Positions 11,746 through 25,901 of a DNA stretch of 64,000 bases are shown piece after piece. Location of the stretch: the NCBI GenBank assembly GCA_964036045.1, contig OZ038383.1:12168430-12232429 (forward strand), written 5' to 3'. How positions within the stretch are numbered: the first letter of the stretch is position 1; each line of letters starts with the position of its first letter. This DNA comes from Eutreptiella sp. 'Long Island Sound 2002' (Eukaryota; Euglenozoa; Euglenophyceae; Eutreptiales; Eutreptiaceae). The translations under genes were made by a program, and so were the position numbers. The notes under the pieces were generated by a model. It ran no database searches, had not been told where the DNA came from, and saw only the letters and a program-made list of their open reading frames with translations.

Positions 11746-14700
11746 CTAGTTGGACACTGGGGATGGCTGGGGATGGCTGCCTCGGACAGTCAATTCATTG
11801 TCCTGACAGGGGGCATCCGTGGGTCCACACAAAGCACCCGGTGGAGTATCTCTCCTCCCCCCCAAAGCAGTCGCAGCCTTGCTGCAACCCCAATCATGCT
11901 TGTCCGGCTAGAGTCACATGGGCAGTGGTGCGCAGATCTCAGGCATGATGCAACACCACGAGGTCGGGGCGCAGCCACCAGCTCCCATGGCCTCAATCGT
12001 GGTTGTTACTTGGAGTCTAAAACACATGTTCTATGATACATGCAAGGCCACTGAGAATAGATGTGCTACCCACTGCCTTGTTATTACCAGCATTCACCCT
12101 TGAACACAATACAACACAGTACAGCAGGATAAGCAAGACAAAGCACAAATCATGCTCGTTGACATTGCAGCATGTTGCTGCAGCTTGCTGGCTGCTAGAA
12201 CCAATTGCTCCAGCCTATTCCCTAAAGGAGTTGTGAAACCTTGCTAGTTACACCAACTTAGGGGGAATCCTTGCACTGCGTGCGCACTGCACGCTACTTT
12301 CCCCCCCCAGGCACGCCCTTTCCAAATGGCCTTAAAATTAGGCGGCCCCTACTGCCCTAGCCTTGGGGGTGCAAAGTAGCCGAGGGGTGTAAAAATTGCA
12401 GTCTGACATGGAAAATGTTTTTTTCATTTTTTTCACTGAAAATTTTTGCATCCAAATTTGATGGGTTTTACTCTACAGAAACTTGTGCGTGCTGGAATTC
12501 CTTGTACCTGAGCATAGTGTACCGACACAATATCACACAGTCATGTCAGACATCTGACATCAACATCGCATGTATAATGTCTAACATGCCACATCCTCTT
12601 CATCTTCTCTTCAGAATCCCTTTTTGATGATCAGTGAAGGGACCGACGGAGTATGTGTCAATATGGCTACACAACCCCTGCCTTCTAGGGGCCCCCATGC
12701 TGGGGAGAAATCAACCTAGAAAAGAGTGGATGTGGTGGAAATGGGCACAAAATGTGTGAAAAGAGGTGGAAATGGGTAAAACTGGGTGAAAATGCCATGT
12801 CCCCATTGTGGAAGAAGCATCAAAACCTGCTGTCAAACAACAATAATGCCCAGAGTGTCACAAAGTATGGGTTTCGAGTAGGGCCGCACGCCCAAATAGT
12901 CGCACTGCGCTGAAGGCCCCCCCTTAATGACCCCAATGATGACTCAGTTTAGGGAACGAGTTGGTGGGGGAAATGCATGTTGCAATTTGAGCACTGGCTT
13001 CACTCCGAATGTCTCGTCGACTATTCCCAACTTCACGCACACACCCTCCATTTTGACTTCCCATTCCAAATCAACCCTCATGCTAAAACCGAATGGGTAA
13101 AATGCGATACCACTTGAAGCATGGCCTCTGACCTCCTGCCCCTCTCTGGGTTATCCCAGGCGCATGTCCGTCACGCTTTCAACTGCATATCATGCAGCTT
13201 TCGGCCCCTGCCCTAGCTCCATTCTGACCCCCCCCCCCCCTTACTCACCAGACCCCCAAGAGGACCCTTTAGATGGAGGGTCGGGGTCTGAACATGGGGT
13301 GCACGCGGGACACACCGTTTGCGCATCCGTTAAATCCTGGACCCCTTTGGAACGTGCCAGACCAGCAGACCCCACACTGCCCTTTGGGGGGCTCCATTTG
13401 CGCATCCGCATTTGCGGCCTCGGGACCACCGCTGGAATGTTTGCAGTGGCAGTGGCCTCGGCCACAATCCTTGTCATAACCCTCGGGGCAGAGGTACCAG
13501 AATGCAAAAGGAGGGCGCCACAAAGCAGCACCGTGGCACAGGCCACGACCGCAGGTCCATTCCTTTTCATGCACGAGATGCACGTCATCACGCCAGATCC
13601 CCTGCCGTGGTACTGCAGGCACTTCTGCAGACTTACCATCTGTTGTAGCAGCAGGGAAAACAACTAAAAGCCATTCTGCATCTGAAAAGGGGGGCTGGGG
13701 GACGGAATGGGACCATGACAAAGCTGTGAGGGCTGTGTCCCCAGCCACACCATTACCACCAGTGGCTGGCAATGTCCGTAGAATAGCAGAGCCCCCCCCC
13801 CCCCCCCCCCAGCAGTTTAAGGGTCATGGGGTTCAATCTGCTGAGCTGCACACCTTGTTGTAGGAAGGATGCGCTCAGTCGTCCTGCATCCAAAACAAAT
13901 TAATCCATGAAGCTAACAAAGATAAACAATTGCTTGGTCAATTCTACAGTCACAGTGCTCTGGCAGTGTTCTCCCCGCTGCACTTTCATCCTCTCTCCTC
14001 TCCCAGATCACCCTCCAACAGCTCTTCAAGATCCTCGTCATCAACCCCCTGTGTACACAATGACCAGCAATGTTTCACCATTAGCCCAGCCGGTGGTCAT
14101 TGGTGGTCATTTGAATCTTCAGCCTAACTGTGGACACTTTTGCAGCCAGGCAAAAATGTTCTCTGTGTGACCAAACACCACTCCCACTGGTAAATGCATT
14201 GACAAAGCAACGCAAAGCAACAGAATTTGAGCGAATTGGGCTGAGCAAGAATCCAACCCATCCCGAGACCCATCCTGAGAGCGGGACACCAAATCGGTTT
14301 ATATTGGGTAGTGTGCAAACCACCACGATCTTCCAACTGAGAAATTTTTAATCTATTGGAGAACATGGCACCTACCTGCCTCAATCTTCGTGATGCATGC
14401 CTGAGTTCCTATCTTACATGCCTGAAAATACCACATTGTCCCACATGCCCGAATTTTCATCCAGCAGTCACCACAACTTGTTCCACAGCCAATGTTGTGT
14501 GGTAAAAAAAACAGCCGGGTCAGAAACAGCGCAGTTGGACCAGGAGTAAGTTATTGCACAAGGCAGTTGTTGTGCAAGGGGTTGTGTGAGGGGTATTCAT
14601 GCTCCACCTGTGCTACATCCAAATCCTCCCTCTCTTTGGGGGCGTTTTCGCACAGCGCGCGCACAGCGCCAATTATTACGGTGATTATCCAGGTAACAAC

Positions 14701-17700
14701 CCTGAAAACCACCCACCTGCGAATCATGCACAGTCAATTCAAAACTCAAAAATTCAAACATCTGATGCTTGCCATGGGTCCCAGGGACCTAAATTCTAGC
14801 CCCTATAGCCCCATCCACTGCAGCAGCCATTCAATGACGTCCTTTCAATCTTCTGAACTTACCGAACTCCCGGTGGTGGAGAAGAGCCAACTTTTCACAC
14901 AGCGCACGCACAGCGCACGGTACGCCCCCTTTGACTTTCCCATACCTGTCCTCATGCCTGACAATCCTTAGCCCCATCCCCTTGTGGGCAGCATAGTTTA
15001 GCTAGAGGGCAATGCCCCTCTGTCTGTCTCCCCTCCCAGCCCATGCCCATCTTCGCATGAACAGGGTAAATGTGAAACCATTTTGGGGATGGCCATTGGG
15101 TGCCCCTACCGGCACCCTGCCATGTTGGTGGCTCCAAGTAGACTGTCTGTGTGGTGACTGTCTGGGTTGCATGGTTGCCGGCGGGCGGGCGCCTAATGGT
15201 GGGAAGCGCAGGAGGAGCGGGCATGTGGGTCACCAGTAAGCACTTCAATGCAGAAAACAAAGTAAAGGCGCATTAAACCTTAATTTATGCTAAACTATGA
15301 CCATGACCCACAGTGTGGGTCTGCATTGTTTGACGGTTTGCACGGGCGGGCCGTACCGCGAGGTTGGAGATAATGGTGTGTCCAGATGGGGACTTGGGGC
15401 CAGGGTTGGTGCGTTTTTTGGGGGTGCCATGGAACGTGGTGTCTCTAGGTGCGTGTGTGTGGGACTAGGGGTGCCGTGGTACTTTTCTGATCACCCCCGG
15501 TGGTTGTTGGATCAAAACCACGCAACCTATACATACATATGCCACACCCATTGTCCCCACTTTTTGGGCCAATTCCGCATAATATCACAACGGTTTTTAA
15601 ATTGTGGGGTTAACTCGTAAAATCCCAATTTTGTTCCGTAAAAGCAACCCCCCAATGAGGGAGTTGCATGCACCGTCCGTACACGGTGCAAACTTGTGCA
15701 TGGGCTATTCAGACGGTAAGCCCATGGTAAGATGCAAAGGAACATGTTTTTCCTGCTCTGGCCGCTTAGGGCTGGCCATGACCCAAGTCATATCGTTTGG
15801 GTAATGGTTGGTCTTGTGCCACTGTTGAACGTTCACAATCACTGCACGCACATGAGTGTCTTCCTCATCATGAGGCCTTTCTTATGGAGCGTCCACACCT
15901 TCATACCGTGTTGTTGCTGTTGCACCATGGCTGGCGGCACAAAGAAAAATGCTCACCTTGCACAGCAACACACGACATGCAGGCCCCTGGAGGGTACAAC
16001 AAGACACGGCCCTCCACAACCACTTTGAGCTTTGCAAACTCGTTCCACTGAGATCCACGTTGTACTTTCCACCTCCCAAAGCCCCAGGTCCTCAGCTGAA
16101 CGAGAAGCCCACCTTGGAGCCCACTCTTAGCCCACTCTCTCAGTATTGTACCCAAGTAAGTTCTGCGCCTCGCATGCACCTATCACCAGCATCTGTCAGT
16201 CTACAGTCAAATTGATATATCTAATACTATGCTACCAGCCCAATGGCAATCCTATTACACCCCCAGCCTTACCTACAAGTCATGACAGAAAGGATTGGCT
16301 TGTGTTAGCGAACAACCAAAAATATTTTGAGCTTCAAATGTTTTTCAATAGGCCAATTTCCCTTTTTTCAATAGGCCAATTTCCCCAACCCAGTCAGCCC
16401 CAAGGCCGTCCAGGGGTCCTTGGGCCTGGTCCCAATGGACAATGAGCTCTTCAAATCAAGGGCCTTGTCATATGATTTCACCCTATTTGAGCGTCAGGAG
16501 GGCAGGGGATGACTGTGTTGGGGGGGGGGGGGGGGCAAACCAGTGAAGCTTAACAATGCTTCCTAACAATGGGCCCTATTTTCAACGTCAACAATGATTT
16601 CGCATCTTCCAGCAGCCATGGCCGGCTGTAAGTAACATCTCCCATTGCATCAGGCTCCCACAAATACTCTCACAAATCTCTCCAACCATTCTCCCCTAAG
16701 GAGGGTATCATACGGTCACCGGCAAAAGCACTTTCGGCACATGTCTTAACCAAAAAACATGTCAATTTTTGGTGCAAACAATGATTTGGCATGTTTCAAA
16801 AGGACTTTGCAACCATATCAAGAGGGAGCGCCTGCCTTCAATGTGACTAACACCAAACAGGAAACCAAAGGGACCCCATTGTGATCCGATTGCTGACTCA
16901 CTACTTAAATCCTTTTTTCAGCGACGATTCAGCTTACCCAGGACTGAAATTAATGCACTGATCCCCAATGCACTTTGAGAGTACACAACGATGGCACAGA
17001 GGCTATTTGATAACACAAAAAAAAAGAAGCCTATCCACAAAACAAGTAGTGAAAAAAAAATGATGATGAGGATGCATAGGTGACATGAACAAAAATTGAT
17101 AAGGATGCATCCATGCTAGTTGACCTAGATATGATTGACATTCAGCAGTACGCCAAATATGGCTGCTACAATAGAAGCAAACAATAACGCACATGATAGG
17201 GGCGCATCACTTTCCAAGCACCTCATCCAGCAATTGAAGCCCATGCAGGTGCCACCCGGTGCATAGTACAAAGCAGGCTGCGACAGTGCCAGCACTTGCA
17301 CCTCTGCAGTGTACAAACATATTACTATGAAATTTCGCACTCGTGTTGGCGAAAATCCCAGCTGAGGGGCTAAGGGGAGCACTTCAAACCTGGAGTGTGC
17401 CCAAGCCCTATGCCCTCCGAAGGGCCTGAGTGAATGTCCTGGTGCTTGTGCTCGCAATGGGTCAGTTTTTGAAGGTTTTTTTGACCTGCTGCCACAAAGT
17501 CCACCACTGCAGTTGGGGCGGATGTTGACCGGAAACTTGGGATATACGGTTGTTGCACAGAAAAGCTAGAACATGCTTCATATATGTCACTTGCGGACGA
17601 CTGGTCGACTTCTTGGTGAGCCATTCAAATCAATAACCTACACTTATACCTTTTCTAGGTGTCTGATTTTGGCATATAATTGTGTTTCTTCTGACATTTG

Positions 17701-20273
17701 TGATGTTTGGACACTATTTTAATCTCAACAATGAAACCTATTTGTGGTATAGCTCCACATCATAAGGCCAACAACCCAAACATAATTGGCTACCTTCTTG
17801 GTTTTTGATGGTCCAACTCATGCTATCACTGGTTGCTAATAACGGGGACCCTGATGTAAATTCAAGCCTGGCAATTCATTTATTGTAGTCCCGCGGTGTC
17901 CATGTCAGCCAACAATTCATTGAGCTAATACCTGCCTGGCGCCCTGCACCTCCTTACACCTTGTGCTTGGCTGCCGTCCCACCTGTGGCCGCCCCATGTT
18001 TTCAAAGCACACTGCATGTCCACATTAGGATTGGCAGTGAAAAAACAAAGCGAACTGAGACGACATGTTGTACATGGATTCTACAACAGGTACCTTGGCC
18101 TGACAATGTGCAGAACGCCGATGCAGGTATATGCAGTGTTCTCCAAATATGCAGGCCCGCATGGTTTTGATCTAACAACCTCTGTGAAATCCCTCCTTCA
18201 GCGTAAAATTATGAAATTAACGATTTGCAACCCCAAAAGGGGCCTGGTGTCATTTTTTTATTCCTGTTTGACAACCTCGCCGCGCTGCAACCCCTCCCAT
18301 CCCAAGCAGGGTCTCACCGTAGTGGCAGGGGGGGTGGGGATCAATGGTGGGCATCGATCGACTGAATATCCCCGCCATAGACACTTTCAGCCCCCAGCCC
18401 CCCCCCCCCCCCCCGTGGGGGGGGTGGGGTCAAGGGGGGTCCCCACCAACATTCATTTGCCGACCTTAGGTTTTTACACAAGGTTTATTTGAATTTAGCC
18501 CCTTGGGCTATGGTGCGTAGATGCACCCAGAGGGGGAGGGGCTATGGGGTGTTTCTTGTGCATCTTTGTAGCGGCACACTCCTAAAGTTCTTTGGGTGAC
18601 ACTTCTGGGTCCAAAAGGATGATTTTACAAGGGGCTAATCACCCGAATCATACCTTGGGGTGTGCTTGGCGAATACCCCCAAAAAGAGGGGCAAATGGCA
18701 CCCACATCTGCCTTTGATATCACAACCCTCTTTGAGGTGATTTTGGTCAACATCCAACATTTTGAAAGGCCAACGCAGCGCTTAAAATTTTTCCACTGGC
18801 TTGAGTGTCTAAACACACCTTGGCTTCACACTTTGAAAACCCAAGAAGGCGTGATGCCAGGGTAGGGATACGATTGCCTACCTTACAGAAGTGGAAGAAA
18901 TCTGACAACTGACTGTATCAAAAACTGTAGACATGCATCGTTGCACCCCTGTAGAGCTGAGCTCTGGACTGTATTTACTTTGGCCAGTCCCCTGGCAGCT
19001 GTGCACAAAGCCCAAAAACCGCTTTTTTTGCGCCTGTGGTCTGCAATGGATGAGGCACACACAACAGACTTTGCAGCAATCAACCTGCACTCCCCCTGAC
19101 CCACACCCTTTCCGCCCCACTCTCCTTTGGATGGAATGTTTGCCAAACACAAAAGTGCAACCCCACATCAACAAGATGGAATTCATCAACCGGTCACAGG
19201 TCAGTAGCACAGCAATAAGACTTGCCGGCATGGGCTGGTTAGTGCAAGTAGCTGCGGCACAGTGCGTATCTGGAGGTGTATTGGACCACCAGGCGTGGCA
19301 GTCAAGGGTGGTATGGCGGGCACTGAGGCAAGAAAATGCCAGCCATTATGAGAAGAATTCCTGGTACATTTAGCGGCTTGTTGGCACAATGATGCAAGTC
19401 CATCAATGAAGAGACCATCACCCTGTTCAAAGAAGAAAGGAGATGGTGGTGAGCAGGCTGTGCTGCAGAAACGAACGGTGTTTGTGCAGTGTACTTGCGA
19501 AATGCATGCCACATTGGCAACTGCCCAGCGGAGGAGGGGGGCAGCCGCTGTGCCATTTGCCCCATTTGGAACTTCAGGTGTCAAAGGTTTATCAACAGAA
19601 TGCTGCACTGTTGAGGCAATAGGGCGTTGAAACATATTTGAACGATGTGAAGGACCAAAGCTGGAAACCAGCATCAGCCTGCAGCAGCAGAGGGATGGTA
19701 TTGCATGCCCGAAGGTGATGTGATGGGATTGTCTTCTCCCTCATCCACGCAGCGTCCGCAATATTTCAACCTATGTTGACAAGCGTCACCAAAAAACTCA
19801 GGCCCAATGGATCGATCTGCTTTTACCCATATTCTCCCAAAACATGCTGTGTGACAACTCAAAACTGTGTGTGGGTACCATCTGATAGAAAAACTGTGTT
19901 GAAAAAACCAACATCACTGGGCTGCAAATATCGACCGGCCGTCAAACGCTTGCACTTGCCACCGCCAGCCCTGATGCTGTCAGTGCCAGCAATGAATACA
20001 GCAGCAACAAACAGGACACACATTGCCGCCCCTGCATGCTAAAATTCGAAGTCCCAGAGAAGCATGGGATTTCAACTGCTGGCAAAGGCCAGCCTATTGT
20101 TCTCATGGGGCATGCCAGCACACCACGCACTTTCTAGTAAAATTAGGAACGTGTGCCTCGGAATTTTTGTGAACATTGTTGTCCCACCGTTCGATGGCAC
20201 ATGCCCCGCAGAGGGTAGAGACCCAGATGGTATCCAACACTTTTGACACTCAACACCGATGGGACTGCCCTGC

Positions 20274-20626
20274 CCATACTATGAGCTAGCGCTTGCCGTG
20301 GCAAGCGTCGACAAGCGCCACAGATTGTTCCGGCAAATGTCGGCAAGCGCAAGCAACACTCCTAAGGTGGTGGAAAAAAAGTTTGCGAGGGGCGAGGGCT
20401 GTATGAGCCCCTTTTCCAACCCCCTCCCTGGGTCTATCACTGCAACAACAAAGTGCACATTAAAGGAAAACTGGTTACACATGAGCATACACACTGACAC
20501 AGCCACAGACCGCTACGCACCCCCCCCCGTGCCAGCCCCAGCAAGCATCGGCAAGCGTCACAGATTTTTGGGCAAGCGTTGGCGAGCGTCATCCTTCCTC
20601 CCGGTAAGTGCTAGCTCATAGTATGG
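20274..20626. mobile_element. MITE-like element with 25-bp terminal inverted repeats
   Basis: The left end 20274-20298 begins CCATACTATGAGCTAGC, and the reverse complement of the right end 20602-20626 is the same with only two mismatches over 25 bp. Just inside both ends are copies of GGCAAGCG and of CAAGCG(C/T)CACAGATT words. They include CACAGATT in direct orientation near 20320 and 20559. At 353 bp and without coding capacity it fits a miniature inverted-repeat transposable element. I could not identify a clear target-site duplication, so the exact ends and superfamily are uncertain. Confidence 0.6.
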
Positions 20627-23600
20627 CCTCTGCCACGGCGCATCGTGTGCTATTGCATTGTCAACAGCACATAGACTGCTTTTGTGTGTGTACAGCAGGA
20701 GGGGTGGGGAGGGGGTGGTAGAGAGGCATGCAAGCCTCGACCTGGGGGAGAATGGCACAAGGTCCCACCAATCTGGTTTTGCTTGTAAGATTGACCTTTG
20801 TGATGCCAAAGATCATGATGTGCATCCATTTATCTGATTCGTTACACCTGCGGCCACACTAGGCGGCAAGGTACGAAAAAAGATTGAAACCAGGATCTTG
20901 GTTGCCAAAAGAGCACATTGCACATACTCTGCGTGAACAGCATTCTCTATGTTGCGTGGCTAAGTAGGCCACTGCAACAAAAAACCATCCATGGGCGTCC
21001 ACCTCGTCTGAGGCCTCCTCTGAGACCACCCATGATGCCCCATGCCTCGCCGTTGGCGACCACATGACCTCGCCCTTGCACACCCACGGCGCTTCAGGCC
21101 TCCCCATGGGCACACGCAGTACCCCGGGCCTCCGCCATGAGCGCCCACGGCGCTCAACCCCCTCCCGAACGCTCTGACCCTTCCCACAACGCTGTGCGCA
21201 CTCACATCTCTCCAGACTTCCGCCACAGCGCTCTACGCCCCCCCACGAGCGCCCACAACGCCCCCGAGTGCCCCTGTTGCTCCAGGCCTCCTCAGGGGCA
21301 CCCACAGCACACCAGTGCCCACCACTGGGCCTGAGCCCTGCACCCCCCACACACACCGTGCGACACGTTGCCACGAAGGAGAAGAGCCAGTGCCCACAGA
21401 GAAACGGCCACCACAGGCAGGACTCTGGGCCAGACGCGGCGTGGCTGTGGCCCCAGTCACGCCTTGCACTGCACCCCCCGAAGCCCCGCATGTGGTGCAC
21501 CTCGCCTGGGTCTCCCACCAGAGGCTCTTTTCGGACCGGAGAGAATAGCCCAAAGCCCGAAGCCTCCGAAGCCCCGCAACTCGCGCCCCCAAAAGCACAC
21601 GATCCTCTCCCCCTGTTTTTTTTTCGAGGCTACCCCCTAAGAAACCAGCGCCGAAAATCGGTGGTGCTCAAAGGATGTGCACGAAGACCTAAAAAGGGGG
21701 GGGTGGTGGTTAAGGTTGAGGTGGTGCCCAGCATGAGTCCGAGGGGGGGGGCTGCAGTAGGGCTCCCTCCAATGCAGGGAGCACCGACCATTGCTGCAGC
21801 GTGTGCAGCCCCTCTGGCCCAGAGGGTGAAATCGTTGTCAGGCTATTAACAAATGGCTGCAGTTGAAGCTTTCTGGCCTGGCAGGTGGTACGCCCCCTAA
21901 CAGCTAAGAAGCACTGCCAGTCCCCCAGCCTCAACGTTGTCTGCGCCGCGACACCCTCAGTCCCCTTGCGGGATGGGGCACAAGCACATGCGCGAATGGC
22001 CCCATGCCTGACCGTGGGTGAGTCATGGTCAATGTACGATCCGAAACAAGTGTGGACCGTCCTTGACAACAACCACCGCATTGATTGCAAATCCTTAACC
22101 GGGATGGGCCAAAGCTGATGCGCGATCATACGCTCCAGCAGCGACCCCGATCTCAGTGCTTCAGCAGCTCTCTGCCACTGCTGTTCACACCGGGCTCCCC
22201 AGACAGCGGTTCTTCTTCGATCGGCTTGAGCTTTCCTAGCAACACATAAAACCCCTTTGCAGCCTCTAGTACTCCCGAAGCCTCAGGCTGCGTTTGCGAG
22301 GCGGAGGGGGTGGCTGCATAAAAGCATCCTCCAGACTGCTGGGCTCGAATGGGTTGTACACTTCTCGGTCGCCAGTTGGCTCCTGTGCAACGTCATCAGT
22401 GTCCTCTGCAAGGTCGGTACGTTTGAAATATTGCCCAATAATCTTGCCCTGGATGGAGCAAAGGAACCAAAGGTTTCGAGAGTGGATTGGCAACAAGCTG
22501 GGCTTGAAATCACTCTAAGCCTTCACGACATTAAAAAACTGGGTACCTCGTGCCCAGGGGAGACGTGCTGATAAGCAGCGCAGTCACAGCCCCTCAGATT
22601 GCAAGTTTTTGGCAGCTCAGGCCAAGCATGGCCAGACGCTACACAAACCCTTTCCACTGGAGAGATATTGTCACTTCGGAACCCCCAGAGAGGCAGCCTC
22701 AGAATGAGAAACTGCAATCTATGCAGAGTCATGAAAAAGAATGATCTTCCACCGCCTTTCACACCAACACTCAATGTAGACTCAAGGTCTTGACATATAC
22801 GCACTATCTTGCACCGAAACGGCCGGAAAAGGGGGGGGCTAAGTCAAGGGGTTGGCAGAGGGCGAATCCCCATGCAACACACAACCATCACTATCACATT
22901 ATTTTTGGCAGGGAGGACGCTCAAGAGGCCACAACACTTGCGCATTACAGTCCTAACAGCCGATCATGATAGTCCAGCTCAACATTCGTTCATTCGGGTA
23001 AACTTGGCTTCAGCCCTTTCGGGGCTGAGTATCGTGAGAAAGAAATCGCAACTTTCCTCTCTTGCATCATTTGTGTGGCAAAAATAGACTGAGGGTCTGC
23101 AAGCACATTGTTCACCAGTGCAACGTAGTTTCTGGTGTCCATATCCAAAAAGCACGGTCACTTTGAAGAAGCTCTCGGCACATGTAACACCCGTTCCGGC
23201 CTCTCGCTTGGGTCGCCCCGGCTAGCCCTCTTTGCATCTGGCACGCAACGAAATTTAGCAAGCAAGCAACAAGCAACAACAACAAGCCCATCCCCGAGCA
23301 AATATTAAACAAGGAACGTTCCAGTTCCGGCTACAATTTGGTGTACTTGTTCCTTGACATATGCCCTCCCAAATCGGAAACTCAACGATGGCAGCCCAGG
23401 GCAGAGACACAAAGTTGGGAGGCGCCCCTGCCAATTTGCGCAGTTTTGGGCCGAAAAAAACGATTGTTTTGCTCAAACCGCTGCGTAACCTGCTGAAAAT
23501 GGGGCAAACAAAAAGAAAGCGGATAGCATATGCCGGGACCGCCTCGGTTGGCTTGTATCAAAGAGCCTTCAGGCGGCCCCTAACTCCACAGTATGCCGTA

Positions 23601-23924
23601 GAAACACCCGCTAAAAGCCCAAAAATAGCCCAACATGTGCACAGTTTGGCTCCAAAGAGTCCCAAACCAAGAATGGATTATGTCTCGGGCTATGTGGCTC
23701 AACGACCATTTGTGGGGGCACCGAGTCCACCCCCACCGTTTGTGGTTTCCATCCATCAGAGTTGTTGAAATGGACCTGTAGATCCCCACAACGGTGCGCA
23801 CTAGAACTTGCCAAGGTAGCCAAACCAATTTGTTCCAAATGGGTCAAACGGTCCCAGGGGGCTGAATGACCTTTTCCAAAATCAACATGAACGATTGGGT
23901 GTACGATAACCTCAACCCTAACAA
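20627..23924. other. region without a supportable gene; GC-rich degenerate stretch
   Basis: The segment about 20,990-21,350 is GC-rich and contains recurring words such as CAGGCCTCC and GCCCACGGCGCT, suggesting a decayed tandem repeat. Open frames up to 219 codons over it are low-complexity and overlap on both strands. The remainder to 23.9 kb shows nothing I can support as coding. Confidence 0.4.
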
Positions 23925-23929
23925 ATCGG

Positions 23930-24355
23930 TGTGGATTGTAGCGACATGACCCCTGCCAAATGAACAGAATGAGTCTGGATTGTGGCTACATAACCACTGC
24001 CATCTGAGGGCTGTGCTCAAGAGGATAATGGATTGCCGCTGCAATCCCCCTGCCGTATCCGGGCCACACCCAAAATGAGCGTGAATTGTGGCTACATAAG
24101 CTTTGCTCCATCGGGGCCACAGCCACAATTAGTGTGGATTGGGCTACATACCCCTTGCCATCTCGGGACCATGAGCGTGGAGTGTGGCTACATACTCCAT
24201 TCCATGTCACAGTCACACCCAAAATGCGTGTGGATTGGGGCTACACAAATGACCCACCAAAAAATAGTGCGCATCATACCTGCATAACCCCTGCCTAATT
24301 GGGACCACACCCAAAATGCACGTGGATTGAATTGCGGTGCCATATCCCCTGCTCC
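23930..24355 (+). repeat. degenerate minisatellite, about 45-55 bp units
   Basis: About nine diverged units start with words such as GTGTGGATTGTGGCTACAT, followed by a CCCCTGCC-like block and a CCACACCCAAAATG-like block. Starts lie near 23930, 23974, 24027, 24079, 24133, 24175, 24229, 24270 and 24320. The central GGCTACATAACCCCTGCC word also occurs singly elsewhere in the window. Confidence 0.65.
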
Positions 24356-24880
24356 AAAAGTGCCCCTCACCACTGGTGTAGGTTTAGGGGTGGTGTGGTG
24401 GGATGAGGGTTCCGGACCTAAACTTAAATGCCCCCGTGGTGCCATGTGCCTGTTGACAAAGCATTCTGCAATACACCACGTTGAGCACTACAGCCAACAT
24501 CACAGTCTACATCCATACACTACAATCAAATGCTCTCACAAACCACACTGCAGATGCTTGGCATGGTACTACACATCACATCATGACATTTTACATGAAC
24601 GGACCCAACGATCGCAGATGATAAAATGGCTGACTACGATACGCCACCGGAGAACCGCGACACTAAAAGCTTCAGCACATGTTTGATTGCCTGTTGCCAA
24701 CACCGAACGGATAAAAAAAGGGGCTGGGTGGCGACCCTCATCTGAAAAACAGCAACTGTAGCACTTTGCCTTGGGTACCATGACCCAGATACCCAGCCAT
24801 GGGTCCCGTAAACAGGCGCAGAGACGAGGCAATGACCAGCAACTGGCAGGCAAAGCATCATCAGAATGCTGGCAGCACAC

Positions 24881-25066
24881 CTTTCTCACTCTCATTTTCG
24901 CCACTTGCCCAGGGACCTCATCGTCCGATGGCATCCAGCCATCGAAGCGTTCGGCCTTTGTCGCTTTGACCAGCACCGGATCATAGTTGGGGTCTTCATC
25001 AGACCAGCGCCCTTTCTTCATTTTGAACATGATGTTCTTCAGCGTTGGGCTCTGGTGGTAACTCGC
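24881..25066 (-). CDS. exon-like fragment C of an unidentified protein
   Basis: A 62-codon open segment is bounded by an acceptor (TTTTCAG|GCGAG) and a donor (AGAAAG|GTGTGC). It encodes a charged, plausible protein segment including KKGRWSDEDPNYDP and FDGWMPSDDEVPGQ. I do not recognise the family. With the most obvious boundaries its phase does not match the upstream fragment at 25237-25473, so either a boundary is wrong, an exon is missing, or the gene is decayed. Confidence 0.4.
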
Positions 25067-25236
25067 CTGAAAAGACAAAGACAGCGTGGCACGTCCACTA
25101 GCAAACACCATCAGATGATGTGGGCGCACACCATTGTACGGTACAGGCGCACTCCATCAGAGGGGGGGGGGGGGGAGCACACGCCACCAGGAGGCACAAC
25201 CACAACAGAAATCGTATGAAGCCCCCCACGTCTCAC

Positions 25237-25473
25237 CAACATCTGGCGCTCCCTCCCTAACTTCCTTATTGGGATACCAATCAGGCATGGCACTAGCACA
25301 AAAATACTTCAAGAAATCAATGGTGCGATGGAATGGTGCAATGAAACAAGTGAGATTGGATGCCACTTGCCAGCCATTTCCAGACAGTATTACACGCATT
25401 ACGTCCCTATGGCTATGGCGCCCGAACAGGTACACACCACCACCGGATGAGATGTGGGACAATGAACGATAGC
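25237..25473 (-). CDS. exon-like fragment B of an unidentified protein
   Basis: A 237-bp segment is open between an acceptor (ACTGCAG|GCTATC) and a donor (GTTG|GTGAG). The translation includes SSGGGVYLFGRHSHRDVM, VILSGNGWQVAS and FLKYFCASAMPDWYPN, which looks like a folded domain. The GGGVYLF...GW pattern faintly recalls a Rossmann-type methyltransferase segment, but that is not firm enough to assign. It lies between fragments A (26237-26351) and C (24881-25066) on the same strand. Confidence 0.4.
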
Positions 25474-25901
25474 CTGCAGTGCACCAGCAACAAAGAGTCT
25501 GATGTGGAAAGGAATCAATGCAGACAGGACCCACAAAACCTGTTAGGCCTACGGGGACGGAGGGGGGGGGGGGGGTAAGAAGAACGCACCCACGTTTCAC
25601 CCACCCACTCCTACTCCTAGTGTCTGCAAAAATGAAGCAAAGGCCTGGTGCAGGCACACACCAACGGGGGCACAGGCACACACAGTGGAGGGTACAGGCA
25701 CACACCATTGGGTGGTGCGGGCAAACACCATCAGGGGGTGCAGGCACACACAGTCTGGAGGAACATGCAGATACCTTTAGGCAGTACCATGGAGCTCCCT
25801 CTGTCGTAACGCAAGACCCCAACGGGGTTGTGGTAGCGGTAGCCCCCCAAGGGGGGTGGGGGTCTGGCCAAGAGGGGAGGGAGGGTGGGGGTTCCAGGGG
25901 T

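Larger units (their letters stand above)
8330..20273. other. 12-kb region without a supportable gene
   Basis: Frames of 100-279 codons occur on both strands, but none shows a recognisable domain, repeated family motif or clear coding bias, and the longest overlap frames on the opposite strand. Visible features are two CA microsatellites, C runs at 9640-9653, 10851-10863 and 13792-13810 (19 nt), a G run near 16519-16534, a C run near 18400-18415, and a GGCTAC...CCCCTGCC repeat copy at 12663-12715. The 13,164-13,772 segment is open in several frames at once and is left uncalled. Confidence 0.45.

Noticed and set aside
13164-13772. Overlapping long frames on both strands
   Set aside because: Three frames are open over the same DNA, none with a recognised motif; none can be preferred.
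20859-21598. 219-codon minus frame and neighbours
   Set aside because: Low-complexity translation of a GC-rich, possibly tandemly repeated stretch, with opposing frames equally open.
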